A DNA stretch of 64,000 nt from Streptomyces dangxiongensis. Lineage in GTDB: Bacteria; Actinomycetota; Actinomycetes; Streptomycetales; Streptomycetaceae. The notes beneath the pieces are model-generated. The model saw only the letters and a list, made by a program, of their open reading frames with translations. It searched no databases and was not told where the DNA came from. Positions 1 through 8,440 of the stretch are shown in pieces. A program made the position numbers and the translations under genes. The stretch lies in the NCBI RefSeq assembly GCF_003675325.1, contig NZ_CP033073.1, positions 2,480,001 through 2,544,000 of the forward strand, given 5' to 3'. Every line of letters starts with the position of its first letter. The stretch's first letter is position 1.

Positions 1-650
1 ACCGGCGGCGGCCCGGAGCAGCGGCGGCGGCCGAGGACCGGCGGCGGCCCGGAGCAGCGGCGACAGCCGAGAACCGGCGACAGCTCGGAGCAGCGGCGAC
101 AGCCGAGAACCGGCGACAGCCCGGATTCACCGCGCTGGCGGGCGCGTTGTGGTGTTCTCCGGGCGAACTCATCGGCCGGCCGCGGACCCTGCGCGACCAT
201 CGCGTGGCCCGCGCCGTGGCACCCGAGGACGTCGCCCGTGCCGTCGGCATGCCCCTGCGCGCGTATCTGCGCACGGAGGAGAGCGGGCGGTGGCGGGGCG
301 ACGAGCGCCAGTCGGCCGCGCTGGCCCGGATCCTCGACCTCGCCCTGCCCGACTTCGTCGCCGTCACCGGCCGCGAGGCCAGGCTCGCCGAACTGCTGCA
401 CAGCGCGGTGACCACCCGCTGGCAGGCCTACGTGGGACCGGTGATGCGGCTCGCGCCCCTGGACAGGGGCGTCCTGGAGCCGGTGCTGCACGAGCTGCAC
501 CGGGACTACCAGGGGCACATGGCCGCCACGCTCAGCCGGGGCGGTGGCGGCACGGGCGCCAGCGAGTCCGGCCGGGACTTCCTCGGCCGGATCGTGGAGC
601 ACTTCTGGGACCGGGCCGAAACCACAGGAGGCAGGGAGGGGTGGCCCTAG
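1..650 (+). CDS. Helix-turn-helix domain protein, 5' end outside window
   Basis: The open frame (frame 3, first full codon at position 3) enters from the left edge and stops with TAG at 648-650, so the start is not seen. The visible N-terminal part is a low-complexity Arg/Ala/Gly segment made of 12-residue repeats (positions 2-124). It is followed by an XRE-like helix-turn-helix region (VAPEDVARAVGMPLRAYLRTEE, about 205-270 in DNA), then a helical C-terminus without recognisable enzyme motifs. A DNA-binding regulator is the natural reading, but no target is visible. Several internal TTG/GTG starts exist (for example 147), but the frame stays open upstream, so they were not chosen. It converges on pfkA, and the two genes share the tetranucleotide CTAG (647-650) as both stop codons. 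Streptomyces genomes commonly carry such a gene next to pfkA. Confidence 0.6.
   Translation, partial: RRRPGAAAAAEDRRRPGAAATAENRRQLGAAATAENRRQPGFTALAGALWCSPGELIGRPRTLRDHRVARAVAPEDVARAVGMPLRAYLRTEESGRWRGDERQSAALARILDLALPDFVAVTGREARLAELLHSAVTTRWQAYVGPVMRLAPLDRGVLEPVLHELHRDYQGHMAATLSRGGGGTGASESGRDFLGRIVEHFWDRAETTGGREGWP
2..124. repeat. 36-bp tandem repeat, about 3.4 copies
   Basis: Units begin at 2, 38 and 74, with a 15-bp partial unit at 110. Each starts CCGGCGGCGG or CCGGCGACAG and ends CCGAGGA or CCGAGAA. Each unit is itself two related 18-bp halves. Because 36 is divisible by 3, the array stays in frame and encodes 12-residue repeats of the form RRRPGAAAAAED / RRQLGAAATAEN in the helix-turn-helix gene. 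The array may continue to the left of the window. Confidence 0.85.
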
Positions 651-1672
651 AAGACCGACTCGGCCTCGTCCATGCGGTCCTTCGGTACCGTCTTCAGCTC
701 GGTGACCGCCTCCGCGAGCGGCACCATCAGGATGTCGGTGCCGCGCAGCGCGGTCATCCGCCCGAAGTCCCCGCGGTGCGCGGCCTCGACGGCGTGCCAG
801 CCGAAGCGGGTGGCGAGGACGCGGTCGTACGCGGTGGGCACGCCGCCGCGCTGGACGTGACCGAGGATGACCGGCTTGGCCTCCTTGCCCAGGCGTCGTT
901 CCAGCTCGTAGGCGAGGGCGGTGCCGATGCCCTGGAACCGCTCGTGGCCGTACTGGTCGATGGCGCCCTTGCCGTAGTCCATGGTGCCCTCGGCGGGGTG
1001 CGCGCCCTCGGCGACGCAGATGACGGCGAACTTCTTGCCGCGGGCGAACCGCTCCTCGACCATCTTGACCAGGTCGGCCGGGTCGAAGGGGCGCTCGGGC
1101 AGGCAGATGCCGTGGGCGCCGGCGGCCATGCCGGACTCCAGGGCGATCCAGCCGGCGTGCCGGCCCATGACCTCGACGACCATCACCCGCTGGTGGGACT
1201 CGGCGGTGGTCTTCAGCCGGTCCATCGCCTCGGAGGCCACGCCGACGGCGGTGTCGAAGCCGAAGGTGCGGTCGGTGGAGGAGATGTCGTTGTCGATGGT
1301 CTTGGGCACGCCGACGACCGGGAGGCCGGCGTCGGAGAGCATGCGGGCCGCCGTCAGGGTGCCCTCGCCGCCGATCGGGATCAGCGCGTCGATGCCGAAC
1401 TCCTCGACCATGTCGGTGGCCCGCTCGCAGGCCTCGCGCAGCCGGTCGCGCTCCAGCCGGGAGGAGCCGAGGATGGTGCCGCCGCGGACCAGGATGCCGC
1501 TGACCGCGTCCAGGTCGAGGGCGCGGTAGTGGCGGTCCAGCAGACCCCGGTAACCGTCCTCGAAACCGATGACCTCGTCGCCGTACTGCGCCACCGCCCG
1601 GTGCACGACCGACCGGATCACGGCGTTCAGGCCGGGGCAGTCGCCACCTGCGGTGAGAACTCCGATGCGCAT
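647..1672 (-). CDS. pfkA: ATP-dependent 6-phosphofructokinase
   Basis: Phosphorylates fructose 6-phosphate to fructose 1,6-bisphosphate, the committed cytosolic step of glycolysis. The 341 residues match the family length. Visible motifs are the N-terminal nucleotide loop GVLTAGGDCPGLNA, GGEGTL (the Gly after Glu fits the ATP-dependent rather than the pyrophosphate-dependent type), PKTIDND with the catalytic Asp, MGRHAGWIAL, and the C-terminal GHVQRGG substrate loop. PKTIDND and GGEGT are typical of the actinobacterial group III enzymes. ATG at 1670-1672 has an AGGAG about 10 nt upstream. It is divergent from pta-ackA across 216 bp and convergent with the helix-turn-helix gene. S. coelicolor has several pfk paralogues; from gene order this is the one beside pta (SCO5426 there). 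Confidence 0.95.
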   Translation of the reverse strand: MRIGVLTAGGDCPGLNAVIRSVVHRAVAQYGDEVIGFEDGYRGLLDRHYRALDLDAVSGILVRGGTILGSSRLERDRLREACERATDMVEEFGIDALIPIGGEGTLTAARMLSDAGLPVVGVPKTIDNDISSTDRTFGFDTAVGVASEAMDRLKTTAESHQRVMVVEVMGRHAGWIALESGMAAGAHGICLPERPFDPADLVKMVEERFARGKKFAVICVAEGAHPAEGTMDYGKGAIDQYGHERFQGIGTALAYELERRLGKEAKPVILGHVQRGGVPTAYDRVLATRFGWHAVEAAHRGDFGRMTALRGTDILMVPLAEAVTELKTVPKDRMDEAESVF

Positions 1673-1796
1673 CGTGCTGTGTCTCCTGCTCGCTGTCGGT
1701 ACCGGTGAGCCGATGCCGATTCTTTCACGTCCACGGGGCAGGAGCCGTCTTGACGGGCGCCTTATCCGGCGGCAGGGGTATTGTCAAGAGGGTTCT

Positions 1797-1812
1797 GCTC
1801 ACCTCGGTGAGC
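1797..1812. promoter_or_regulatory. Inverted repeat between pfkA and pta
   Basis: GCTCACC-TC-GGTGAGC, 7-bp arms around a 2-bp centre, lies in the 216-bp divergent interval between pfkA and pta and is followed by GATTTTTA. It could be an operator for either gene or a short hairpin. No regulator is assigned. Confidence 0.4.
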
Positions 1813-1888
1813 GATTTTTATGCCGCCGATGTCTGTGCCGACGACGCGACAGACACGGCGGACACGACAGAGGGAACGGAGTGGACAC

Positions 1889-3979
1889 GTGACGCGCAGC
1901 GTGTACGTGACCGGGATCGACCGAGGTGACGGCCGTCAGGTCGTGGAACTGGGGGTCATGGAGCTGCTGACCCGGCAGGTCGACCGGGTGGGCGTGTTCC
2001 GTCCGCTCGTCCACGACGGCCCCGACCGTCTCTTCGAGCTGCTGCGGGGGCGCTACCGCCTCTCGCAGGACCCGGCGACCGTCTACGGCATGGACTACCA
2101 CCAGGCGTCCGCGCTCCAGGCCGAGCAGGGCACCGACGAGCTGGTCTCCGCCCTCGTCGACCGCTTCCACCTGGTGGCCCGGGACTACGACGTCGTCCTG
2201 GTTCTCGGCACCGACTACGCCGACACCCAGTTGCCGGACGAGCTGTCCCTGAACGCCCGGCTCGCCAACGAGTTCGGCGCGTCGGTGATCCCGGTGGTCG
2301 GCGGGCGCCGACAGCCGGCCGAGTCCGTGCTGGCCGAGACCCGCAACGCCTTCCGCGCCTACGACGGCCTCGGCTGCGACGTCCTCGCCATGGTCGCCAA
2401 CCGGGTGGCCCGCGAGGACCGCGACCGGATCGCCGAGCGGCTCGCCGACCGGCTGCCGGTCCCCACGTACGTGCTCCCCGACGAGCCGGCGCTGTCCGCG
2501 CCGACGGTCGCGCAGATCGCCCAGTTCCTCGGCGCCCGGGTGCTGCTCGGTGACGACTCGGGGCTCGCCCGGGACGCGCTGGGCTTCGTCTTCGGCGGCG
2601 CGATGCTGCCGAACTTCCTGGCCGCCCTCACCCCGGGCTGCCTGGTCGTCACCCCCGGGGACCGAGCCGACCTGGTCGTCGGCTCGCTGGCCGCGCACAG
2701 CGCCGGCACCCCGCCGATAGCCGGCGTGCTGCTCACCCTGAACGAGGTGCCGAGCGACGAGATCCTCACCCTCGCCGCCCGCCTCGCCCCGGGCACCCCG
2801 GTGATCTCGGTCTCCGGCAACAGCTTCCCCACCGCCGAGCAACTGTTCTCCCTGGAGGGCAAGCTGAACGCGGCCACCCCGCGCAAGGCGGAGACCGCGC
2901 TCGGCCTGTTCGAACGCTACGCCGACACCGCCGACCTGGCCCGCCGGGTCTCGGCACCCAGCAGCGACCGGGTCACCCCGATGATGTTCGAGCACAAGCT
3001 GCTGGAGCAGGCGCGCTCCGACAAGCGGCGGGTCGTCCTGCCCGAGGGCACCGAGGAACGGGTGCTGCACGCGGCCGAGGTGCTGCTGCGCCGGGGGGTG
3101 TGCGACCTGACCCTGCTCGGCCCGGTCGAGCAGATCCGCAAGAAGGCCGCCGACCTCGGCATCGACCTCGGCGACACCCGGCTGATCGACCCGGCCACCT
3201 CCGAGCTGCGCGACGCCTTCGCCGAGAAGTACGCGGCGCTGCGCGCGCACAAGGGCGTCACGGTCGAGCTGGCGCACGACGTCGTCTCCGACGTCAACTA
3301 CTTCGGCACGCTCATGGTGCAGGAGGGGCTGGCCGACGGCATGGTGTCCGGCTCGGTGCACTCCACGGCGGCCACCATCCGGCCGGCCTTCGAGATCATC
3401 AAGACCCGGCCGGACGCGTCCATCGTCTCGTCGGTGTTCTTCATGTGCCTGGCCGACAAGGTGCTGGTGTACGGCGACTGCGCGGTCAACCCGGACCCGG
3501 ACGCCGAGCAGCTCGCCGACATCGCCGTCCAGTCGGCCGCCACGGCCGCCCAGTTCGGCGTGGAGCCGCGGATCGCGATGCTGTCGTACTCCACCGGTAC
3601 GTCCGGTTCGGGCGCCGACGTCGACAAGGTGCGCGCGGCCACCGAGCTGGTCCGCGACAGGCGGCCCGACCTCAAGACCGAGGGGCCGATCCAGTACGAC
3701 GCGGCCGTGGAGCCGTCCGTGGCCGCCACCAAGCTGCCCGGCTCCGAGGTCGCCGGGCAGGCCAGCGTGCTGATCTTCCCCGACCTCAACACCGGCAACA
3801 ACACCTACAAGGCCGTGCAGCGCTCGGCCGGCGCGATCGCCGTCGGCCCGGTGCTCCAGGGTCTGCGCAAGCCGGTCAACGACCTGTCCCGGGGCGCGCT
3901 CGTCCAGGACATCGTCACGACCGTCGCCATCACGGCCATCCAGGCCCAGAACCTGAGCGAGAAGGCACCCGAGCAGTGA
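1889..3979 (+). CDS. pta: Phosphate acetyltransferase (long form)
   Basis: Interconverts acetyl-CoA and acetyl phosphate, the first step of acetate overflow or assimilation with AckA. The 696-residue product has the long-Pta architecture. An N-terminal P-loop-like/DRTGG regulatory half (about residues 1-350, opening VTRSVYVTGIDRGDGRQ) is followed by the catalytic PTA_PTB domain (about 365-690; KRRVVLPEGTEERVL, SVHSTAATIRPAF, FPDLNTGNNTYKAVQRS). GTG at 1889 was preferred because homologous proteins begin TRSVYVTG. The frame is open further upstream to 1820, but that extension is low-complexity and sits in the promoter region. The stop overlaps the ackA start by 4 bp (GTGA), so the two are a translationally coupled operon. 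Confidence 0.95.
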   Translation: MTRSVYVTGIDRGDGRQVVELGVMELLTRQVDRVGVFRPLVHDGPDRLFELLRGRYRLSQDPATVYGMDYHQASALQAEQGTDELVSALVDRFHLVARDYDVVLVLGTDYADTQLPDELSLNARLANEFGASVIPVVGGRRQPAESVLAETRNAFRAYDGLGCDVLAMVANRVAREDRDRIAERLADRLPVPTYVLPDEPALSAPTVAQIAQFLGARVLLGDDSGLARDALGFVFGGAMLPNFLAALTPGCLVVTPGDRADLVVGSLAAHSAGTPPIAGVLLTLNEVPSDEILTLAARLAPGTPVISVSGNSFPTAEQLFSLEGKLNAATPRKAETALGLFERYADTADLARRVSAPSSDRVTPMMFEHKLLEQARSDKRRVVLPEGTEERVLHAAEVLLRRGVCDLTLLGPVEQIRKKAADLGIDLGDTRLIDPATSELRDAFAEKYAALRAHKGVTVELAHDVVSDVNYFGTLMVQEGLADGMVSGSVHSTAATIRPAFEIIKTRPDASIVSSVFFMCLADKVLVYGDCAVNPDPDAEQLADIAVQSAATAAQFGVEPRIAMLSYSTGTSGSGADVDKVRAATELVRDRRPDLKTEGPIQYDAAVEPSVAATKLPGSEVAGQASVLIFPDLNTGNNTYKAVQRSAGAIAVGPVLQGLRKPVNDLSRGALVQDIVTTVAITAIQAQNLSEKAPEQ

Positions 3980-5187
3980 GCAACCCCACCCGCGTCCTCG
4001 TCCTGAACTCCGGCTCCTCCTCGGTGAAGTACCAGCTACTGGACATGCGGGACAGCAGCCGGCTGGCGGCCGGCCTGGTCGAGCGCATCGGCGAGCAGAC
4101 CTCCCGGCTGCGGCACACCTGCCTCGGCACCGGCGACACCCGCGAGCACAGCGGGCCGATCGCCGACCACGACGCCGCTCTCAAGGCCGTCGCCGGGGAA
4201 CTGAGCCGGGACGGGCTCGGCCTGGACTCCCCCGAGCTGGCCGCGATCGGGCACCGGGTGGTGCACGGCGGACTGTTCTTCACCCAGCCCACCGTCGTGG
4301 ACGACGAGGTGCTCACCGAGATCGAGCGGCTGATCCCGGTCGCCCCGCTGCACAACCCGGCCAACCTCACCGGCATCCGCACCGCGCGGGCGCTCCGTCC
4401 CGACCTCCCCCAGGTCGCCGTGTTCGACACCGCGTTCCACACGACGATGCCGGAGTCGGCGGCGCGGTACGCCATCGACCCGAGGATCGCCGACCGGCAC
4501 CGGATCCGCCGCTACGGCTTCCACGGCACCTCGCACGCCTACGTCTCCCGCGAGACGGCACGGCTGCTGGGCAAGGACCCGTCCGAGGTCAACGTGATCG
4601 TGCTGCACCTGGGCAACGGCGCCTCCGCGTCCGCGGTCGAGAAGGGCCGCTGCGTGGACACCTCCATGGGACTGACGCCCTTGGAAGGGCTCGTGATGGG
4701 TACGCGGTCCGGTGATCTGGACCCGGCCGTCATCTTCCATTTGGCGCGTGTCGGCGGAATGTCCATGGAGGAGATCGACACTCTTCTCAACAAGAGAAGC
4801 GGACTGTTCGGTCTGTGCGGGGACAACGACATGCGGGAGATCCGCCGCCGGATCGACGAGGGCGACGAAGACGCCGCTCTCGCCTTCGACATTTACATTC
4901 ACCGGCTCAAAAAGTACATCGGCGCCTATTACGCGGTCCTCGGTACGGTGGACGCGGTGGCGTTCACCGCCGGGGTCGGCGAGAACGCGGCACCGGTGCG
5001 TGAGGCGGCGCTGACGGGCCTGGAGAGCCTGGGCCTGGCGGTCGACCCGGAGCGCAACGCCGTCCGCGGCGACGGGTCGCGGCTGATCTCGCCGGAGTCC
5101 GCCCGGGTGGCGGTGGCCGTGGTCCCGACGGACGAGGAACTGGAGATCGCGACGCAGACCTACGCACTGGTCGGAAAGCACAACTGA
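3976..5187 (+). CDS. ackA: Acetate kinase
   Basis: Transfers phosphate between acetyl phosphate and ADP, giving acetate and ATP. It is the partner of Pta. The 403 residues contain the family signatures LNSGSSSVKYQL at the N-terminus, the VHGG loop, FDTAFH, RYGFHGTSH and HLGNGASASAVEKGRCVDTSMG, and the C-terminal FTAGVGENAAPVRE. GTG at 3976-3978 overlaps the pta stop by 4 bp. A local dip in GC (about 4730-4930, with CTT, AAA, ATT and TAT codons) is visible but sits inside conserved sequence, so I do not read it as transfer. No obvious terminator lies between ackA and the pyk promoter. Confidence 0.96.
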   Translation: MSNPTRVLVLNSGSSSVKYQLLDMRDSSRLAAGLVERIGEQTSRLRHTCLGTGDTREHSGPIADHDAALKAVAGELSRDGLGLDSPELAAIGHRVVHGGLFFTQPTVVDDEVLTEIERLIPVAPLHNPANLTGIRTARALRPDLPQVAVFDTAFHTTMPESAARYAIDPRIADRHRIRRYGFHGTSHAYVSRETARLLGKDPSEVNVIVLHLGNGASASAVEKGRCVDTSMGLTPLEGLVMGTRSGDLDPAVIFHLARVGGMSMEEIDTLLNKRSGLFGLCGDNDMREIRRRIDEGDEDAALAFDIYIHRLKKYIGAYYAVLGTVDAVAFTAGVGENAAPVREAALTGLESLGLAVDPERNAVRGDGSRLISPESARVAVAVVPTDEELEIATQTYALVGKHN

Positions 5188-5230
5188 ATAGCACCTGAGC
5201 GGTGCCCCACTCATTTGCATCTTCCACCAG

Positions 5231-5265
5231 ACGGAATATTCCGTAGCGAAACAAACCGATAGGAT
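5231..5265 (+). promoter_or_regulatory. pyk promoter region with 14-bp perfect palindrome
   Basis: ACGGAATATTCCGT at 5231-5244 is a perfect palindrome of unusually low GC for this genome. TAGGAT at 5260-5265 fits a -10 box. Its end lies 6 nt before the pyk ATG at 5272, which would give a leaderless mRNA. The same AGGA could instead serve as a Shine-Dalgarno. The palindrome would then cover the -35 position, where no good -35 hexamer is seen. Confidence 0.5.
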
Positions 5266-5271
5266 CGCTCC

Positions 5272-6699
5272 ATGCGCCGTTCGAAAATCGTCTGTACTCT
5301 CGGCCCCGCGGTCGACTCCCACGAGATGCTCGTCGCCATGATCGAGGCGGGCATGAACGTGGCCCGGTTCAACTTCAGCCACGGCTCCCACGCCGAGCAC
5401 CAGGCACGGTACGACCGCGTCCGGGCCGCGTCCAAGGAGACCGGCCGCCCCATCGGCGTCCTCGCCGACCTCCAGGGTCCCAAGATCCGCCTGGAGACCT
5501 TCGCCGAGGGCCCGGTCGAGCTGGAGCGCGGCGACGAGTTCGTCATCACGACCGAGGACGTGCCGGGCGACAAGCACCTGTGCGGTACGACGTACAAGGG
5601 ACTGCCGGGCGACGTCTCGCGCGGCGACCAGGTCCTGATCAACGACGGCAACGTCGAGCTGAAGGTCCTGGACGTCGAGGGCCCCCGGGTCCGGACGATC
5701 GTCATCGAGGGCGGCGTCGTCTCCGACCACAAGGGCATCAACCTGCCCGGCACGGCCGTCAACGTGCCCGCGCTGAGCGAGAAGGACGTCGAGGACCTGC
5801 GCTTCGCCCTCCGCATGGGCTGCGACATGGTCGCCCTGTCCTTCGTCCGGGACGCCAAGGACGTCCAGGACGTCCACCGCGTCATGGACGAGGAGGGCCG
5901 CCGCGTCCCCGTCATCGCCAAGGTGGAGAAGCCGCAGGCGGTGGAGAACATGGAGGACGTCGTCGCGGCGTTCGACGCCGTGATGGTCGCCCGCGGCGAC
6001 CTCGCCGTCGAGTACCCGCTCGAGAAGGTCCCCATGGTGCAGAAGCGCCTGATCGAGCTGTGCCGGCGCAACGCCAAGCCGGTGATCGTGGCGACCCAGA
6101 TGATGGAGTCGATGATCACCAACTCCCGGCCGACCCGCGCCGAGGCCTCCGACGTGGCCAACGCGATCCTGGACGGCGCCGACGCGGTCATGCTGTCCGC
6201 CGAGTCCAGCGTGGGCGCCTACCCGGTCGAGACGGTCAAGACCATGTCGAAGATCGTCACCGCGGCCGAGCAGGAACTGCTCTCCAAGGGCCTCCAGCCG
6301 CTGGTGCCGGGCAAGAAGCCGCGCACCCAGGGCGGCTCGGTGGCCCGCGCGGCCGCCGAGATCGCCGACTTCCTGGGCGGCCGGGGCCTGATCGCCTTCA
6401 CGCAGTCCGGCGACACCGCACGCCGTCTGTCCCGCTACCGCGCGACCCAGCCGATCATCGCCTTCACCACGGACGAGGGCACCCGCAACCAGCTCACCCT
6501 GAGCTGGGGCGTGGAGTCGCACGTCGTGCCGTTCGTGCACACCACCGACGAGATGGTCGACCTGGTGGATCAGGAGATCGCCAGGCTGGGCCGCTTCGAC
6601 GCGGGCGACACCGTCATCATCACCGCCGGCTCGCCCCCCGGGGTCCCCGGCACCACGAACATGATCCGCGTCCACCACATCGGCGGCCAGGGCAACTGA
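5272..6699 (+). CDS. pyk: Pyruvate kinase
   Basis: Converts phosphoenolpyruvate and ADP to pyruvate and ATP, the last step of glycolysis. The 475 residues show the complete fold: MRRSKIVCTLGPA, NFSHGSHAEH, the B-domain from about residue 70 to 165, AKVEKPQAVENM and VARGDLAVEYP (metal and substrate site), KPVIVATQMMESMI, RAEASDVANAILDGADAVMLSAESSVGAYPVE, and a C-terminal allosteric domain. Placement beside pfkA and pta-ackA forms a glycolysis/acetate block. It follows ackA by 84 bp with its own promoter-like region. S. coelicolor has two pyk genes; from gene order this matches the copy at SCO5423. Confidence 0.96.
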   Translation: MRRSKIVCTLGPAVDSHEMLVAMIEAGMNVARFNFSHGSHAEHQARYDRVRAASKETGRPIGVLADLQGPKIRLETFAEGPVELERGDEFVITTEDVPGDKHLCGTTYKGLPGDVSRGDQVLINDGNVELKVLDVEGPRVRTIVIEGGVVSDHKGINLPGTAVNVPALSEKDVEDLRFALRMGCDMVALSFVRDAKDVQDVHRVMDEEGRRVPVIAKVEKPQAVENMEDVVAAFDAVMVARGDLAVEYPLEKVPMVQKRLIELCRRNAKPVIVATQMMESMITNSRPTRAEASDVANAILDGADAVMLSAESSVGAYPVETVKTMSKIVTAAEQELLSKGLQPLVPGKKPRTQGGSVARAAAEIADFLGGRGLIAFTQSGDTARRLSRYRATQPIIAFTTDEGTRNQLTLSWGVESHVVPFVHTTDEMVDLVDQEIARLGRFDAGDTVIITAGSPPGVPGTTNMIRVHHIGGQGN

Positions 6700-6726
6700 C
6701 CCGTCCGGCACGGGTCTTGCACGACA

Positions 6727-6761
6727 CCGAGGGCGCTCCCTGTTCCGGGGGGCGCCCTCGG
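6727..6761 (+). terminator. pyk terminator hairpin
   Basis: CCGAGGGCGC at 6727-6736 pairs with GCGCCCTCGG at 6752-6761 across a 15-nt loop, 28 bp after the pyk stop. Confidence 0.8.
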
Positions 6762-6792
6762 CTCTTACGGTGGCCGACGGACGGCTGCCGCA

Positions 6793-6924
6793 TCACTCGG
6801 CCGGCAGGCCTCCCACCGTCTGGCGCAGCCATGCGTTGCCGCGCAGTTCCGGATGGGCGGTGGTGATCAGCCGGAACGCCTCGGCCTTCGCCCGGTCGGT
6901 GAGCTGTTGCAGCTCGGGCCAAAG
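6793..6924 (-). pseudogene. Possible C-terminal gene remnant
   Basis: About 43 codons on the minus strand read LWPELQQLTDRAKAEAFRL then ITTAHPELRGNAWLRQTVGG, ending LPAE and TGA (6793-6795). The composition is a normal helical protein tail, unlike the arginine/proline-rich shadow frames around it. Upstream in this frame the sequence becomes arginine-rich and runs through a terminator hairpin (6925-6964). The only candidate start is a GTG at 6960 inside that hairpin. It is best read as a truncated remnant or a very short gene. No function is assigned. Confidence 0.35.
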
Positions 6925-6964
6925 GACCGTGCCCCGCCGGGTGTTCGCCCGGCGGGGCACGGTC
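6925..6964 (-). terminator. Terminator of the DUF6230/DUF6114/LEA-like operon
   Basis: A 17-bp perfect stem (6925-6941 with 6948-6964, arms beginning GACCGTGCCCCGCC) and a 6-nt loop lie 36 bp past the stop of the minus-strand gene ending at 7001. Confidence 0.85.
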
Positions 6965-7000
6965 GCGGCTCCCGGAAAGGTCCGTTGACGAGGAGGACGC

Positions 7001-8440
7001 TCAGTCGGTCGTGTACTGGCGCATCCCCGGGATGGTCAGGGTGCCGCCGAACTGGGCCGCCTGGACCACCTTGACGTGGGTGAAGAGGATCCACGGGATG
7101 TTCAGGGGCGGCGGGTTGTCGGGGGTGAACGTCACCGGGATCAGGCCGAGCAGGTTGCCCGAGATGCTCTCGGTGTACATCGTGGTCTTGCCGCCCTTGA
7201 TGGTGGACTCTCGTCCCTTGGCGCTCTGCACGTGGTAGGTCTTGCCCGACTGCTTGTCCTTCACGATCTGGTGCAGGTCCACGATCTGGGTACCGCCGGA
7301 GATGACGTACTTGAGCGCCTTCTTGGTGGTGCCGCTCGCCGTCTTCACCTCCACGACGCCCTGGTAGTCGGCGCCGTTCAGCGTCAGGGAGCTGGCCTCC
7401 AGGTACCAGGGGTCGTCGGCCACCAGGATGTCGTTGTCGACGCCGCCGACCTTGTCGGTGGCCGCCGGGCAGTGCTCCGGGGACGTGCTGGAACTTGCGG
7501 ACGGGCTGGGTGTCGCCGACGCGGTCGCGTCCCCGGCCTTCCCGGCGGCGTCCTGGGCCTTCTCGGTGGCCTTCCCGGCCGTGCCCTTGACCGTCTCGGT
7601 GGCCTTCTCGGCCGTGTCCTTGACCGTCTCGGTGGCCTTCTCGGCCGTGTCCTTCACGGTGTCGGAGGCGCTGCCGCCGCCCGGGGAGGACGAACCGGAG
7701 CCCGACGAACCGGTGTCGGGGTCGGACGACGGAGAGGGCGTGGACGACGACGGGGACGCGGTGGGCGTCGGGGTCGCGGTCGACGTGCCCGAGTCCTTGT
7801 GGCCGCCGGTGAGGACGTCACCGACCGTGTCCCCGACCGTGTCACCGATGGTGTCGAGGACGCCCCCGATGCCGCTCTGGGTCTGCGTCGGCGTCGGCGT
7901 GGCCGTGTCACCGCCGGAACCCGAACCCGAGCCCGAGCCGGAACCCGAGCCCGTGCCGGAACCGGAGGACGCGGTCGGCTCGGGAGTGGCCTTGTCGCCG
8001 GAACCTGAATCCGGCGAAGAGGTCTTGCCCGGGGCCTTCGTGTCGTCCGGCGTCTTCGTGTCCGACTTACCGGTGTCGGCGCTCGCCGCGGGGGACGGCG
8101 TCGCGGACGCGCTCTCCGATGCCGATGCGGACGCCGATGCGGACGGCGACGGTGAGGCGGACGCGTCCTTTGAGTCGTCCAGGGCCTTCAGACAGTCCTT
8201 GTAGTCCTCGGCCTGCTGGCTGGTGGGCGCGGACGTGCTGCCGTTGGCGGCGAGGGCGAGCGAGGACGTGTACCCGAAGCCCATGAGCACCGCGGTCGGC
8301 ATCGCCACGGAGACTATCGCCTTGCCGGCCGGCATGTGGAACCTGGTGAACAGCGTCCTCCTGGGGGCCGCGTGGCGTGGCCCGGTTCTCTCGCGGGGCC
8401 CGTCCACGTCGGTCCCGCGGATCACCTCGTCAGCCGGCAC
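7001..8440 (-). CDS. Exported Ser/Gly/Pro-rich protein with LEA-like repeats
   Basis: 479 residues. A hydrophobic segment near residues 40-65 (AIVSVAMPTAVLMGFGYTSS) looks like a signal or membrane anchor. It is followed by a long low-complexity region: [11 protein letters not shown], a run of GS dipeptides, then SSSSPSP tracts. Next come near-identical 11-residue repeats TVKDTAEKATE / TVKGTAGKATE, resembling late-embryogenesis-abundant repeats. A compact C-terminal domain of about 150 residues (EHCPAATDKVGGVDNDI ... MRQYTTD) looks folded. The ATG at 8440 overlaps the DUF6114 gene by 11 bp, making it the third gene of that operon. A start further in, nearer the hydrophobic segment, is possible. 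An extracellular or wall-associated role is inferred; the biochemical function is unknown. Confidence 0.75.
   Translation of the reverse strand: MPADEVIRGTDVDGPRERTGPRHAAPRRTLFTRFHMPAGKAIVSVAMPTAVLMGFGYTSSLALAANGSTSAPTSQQAEDYKDCLKALDDSKDASASPSPSASASASASESASATPSPAASADTGKSDTKTPDDTKAPGKTSSPDSGSGDKATPEPTASSGSGTGSGSGSGSGSGSGGDTATPTPTQTQSGIGGVLDTIGDTVGDTVGDVLTGGHKDSGTSTATPTPTASPSSSTPSPSSDPDTGSSGSGSSSPGGGSASDTVKDTAEKATETVKDTAEKATETVKGTAGKATEKAQDAAGKAGDATASATPSPSASSSTSPEHCPAATDKVGGVDNDILVADDPWYLEASSLTLNGADYQGVVEVKTASGTTKKALKYVISGGTQIVDLHQIVKDKQSGKTYHVQSAKGRESTIKGGKTTMYTESISGNLLGLIPVTFTPDNPPPLNIPWILFTHVKVVQAAQFGGTLTIPGMRQYTTD

Noticed and set aside
2..124. CRISPR-like repeats
   Set aside because: The units are contiguous without spacers and stay in the reading frame, so they are a coding tandem repeat.
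1820..1888. N-terminal extension of Pta from 1820
   Set aside because: The added residues are low-complexity and fall in the divergent promoter; homologues begin TRSVYVTGIDRG at the 1889 GTG.
4730..4930. Horizontally acquired segment in ackA because of lower GC
   Set aside because: The stretch encodes conserved acetate-kinase sequence with normal neighbours, so codon drift is sufficient.
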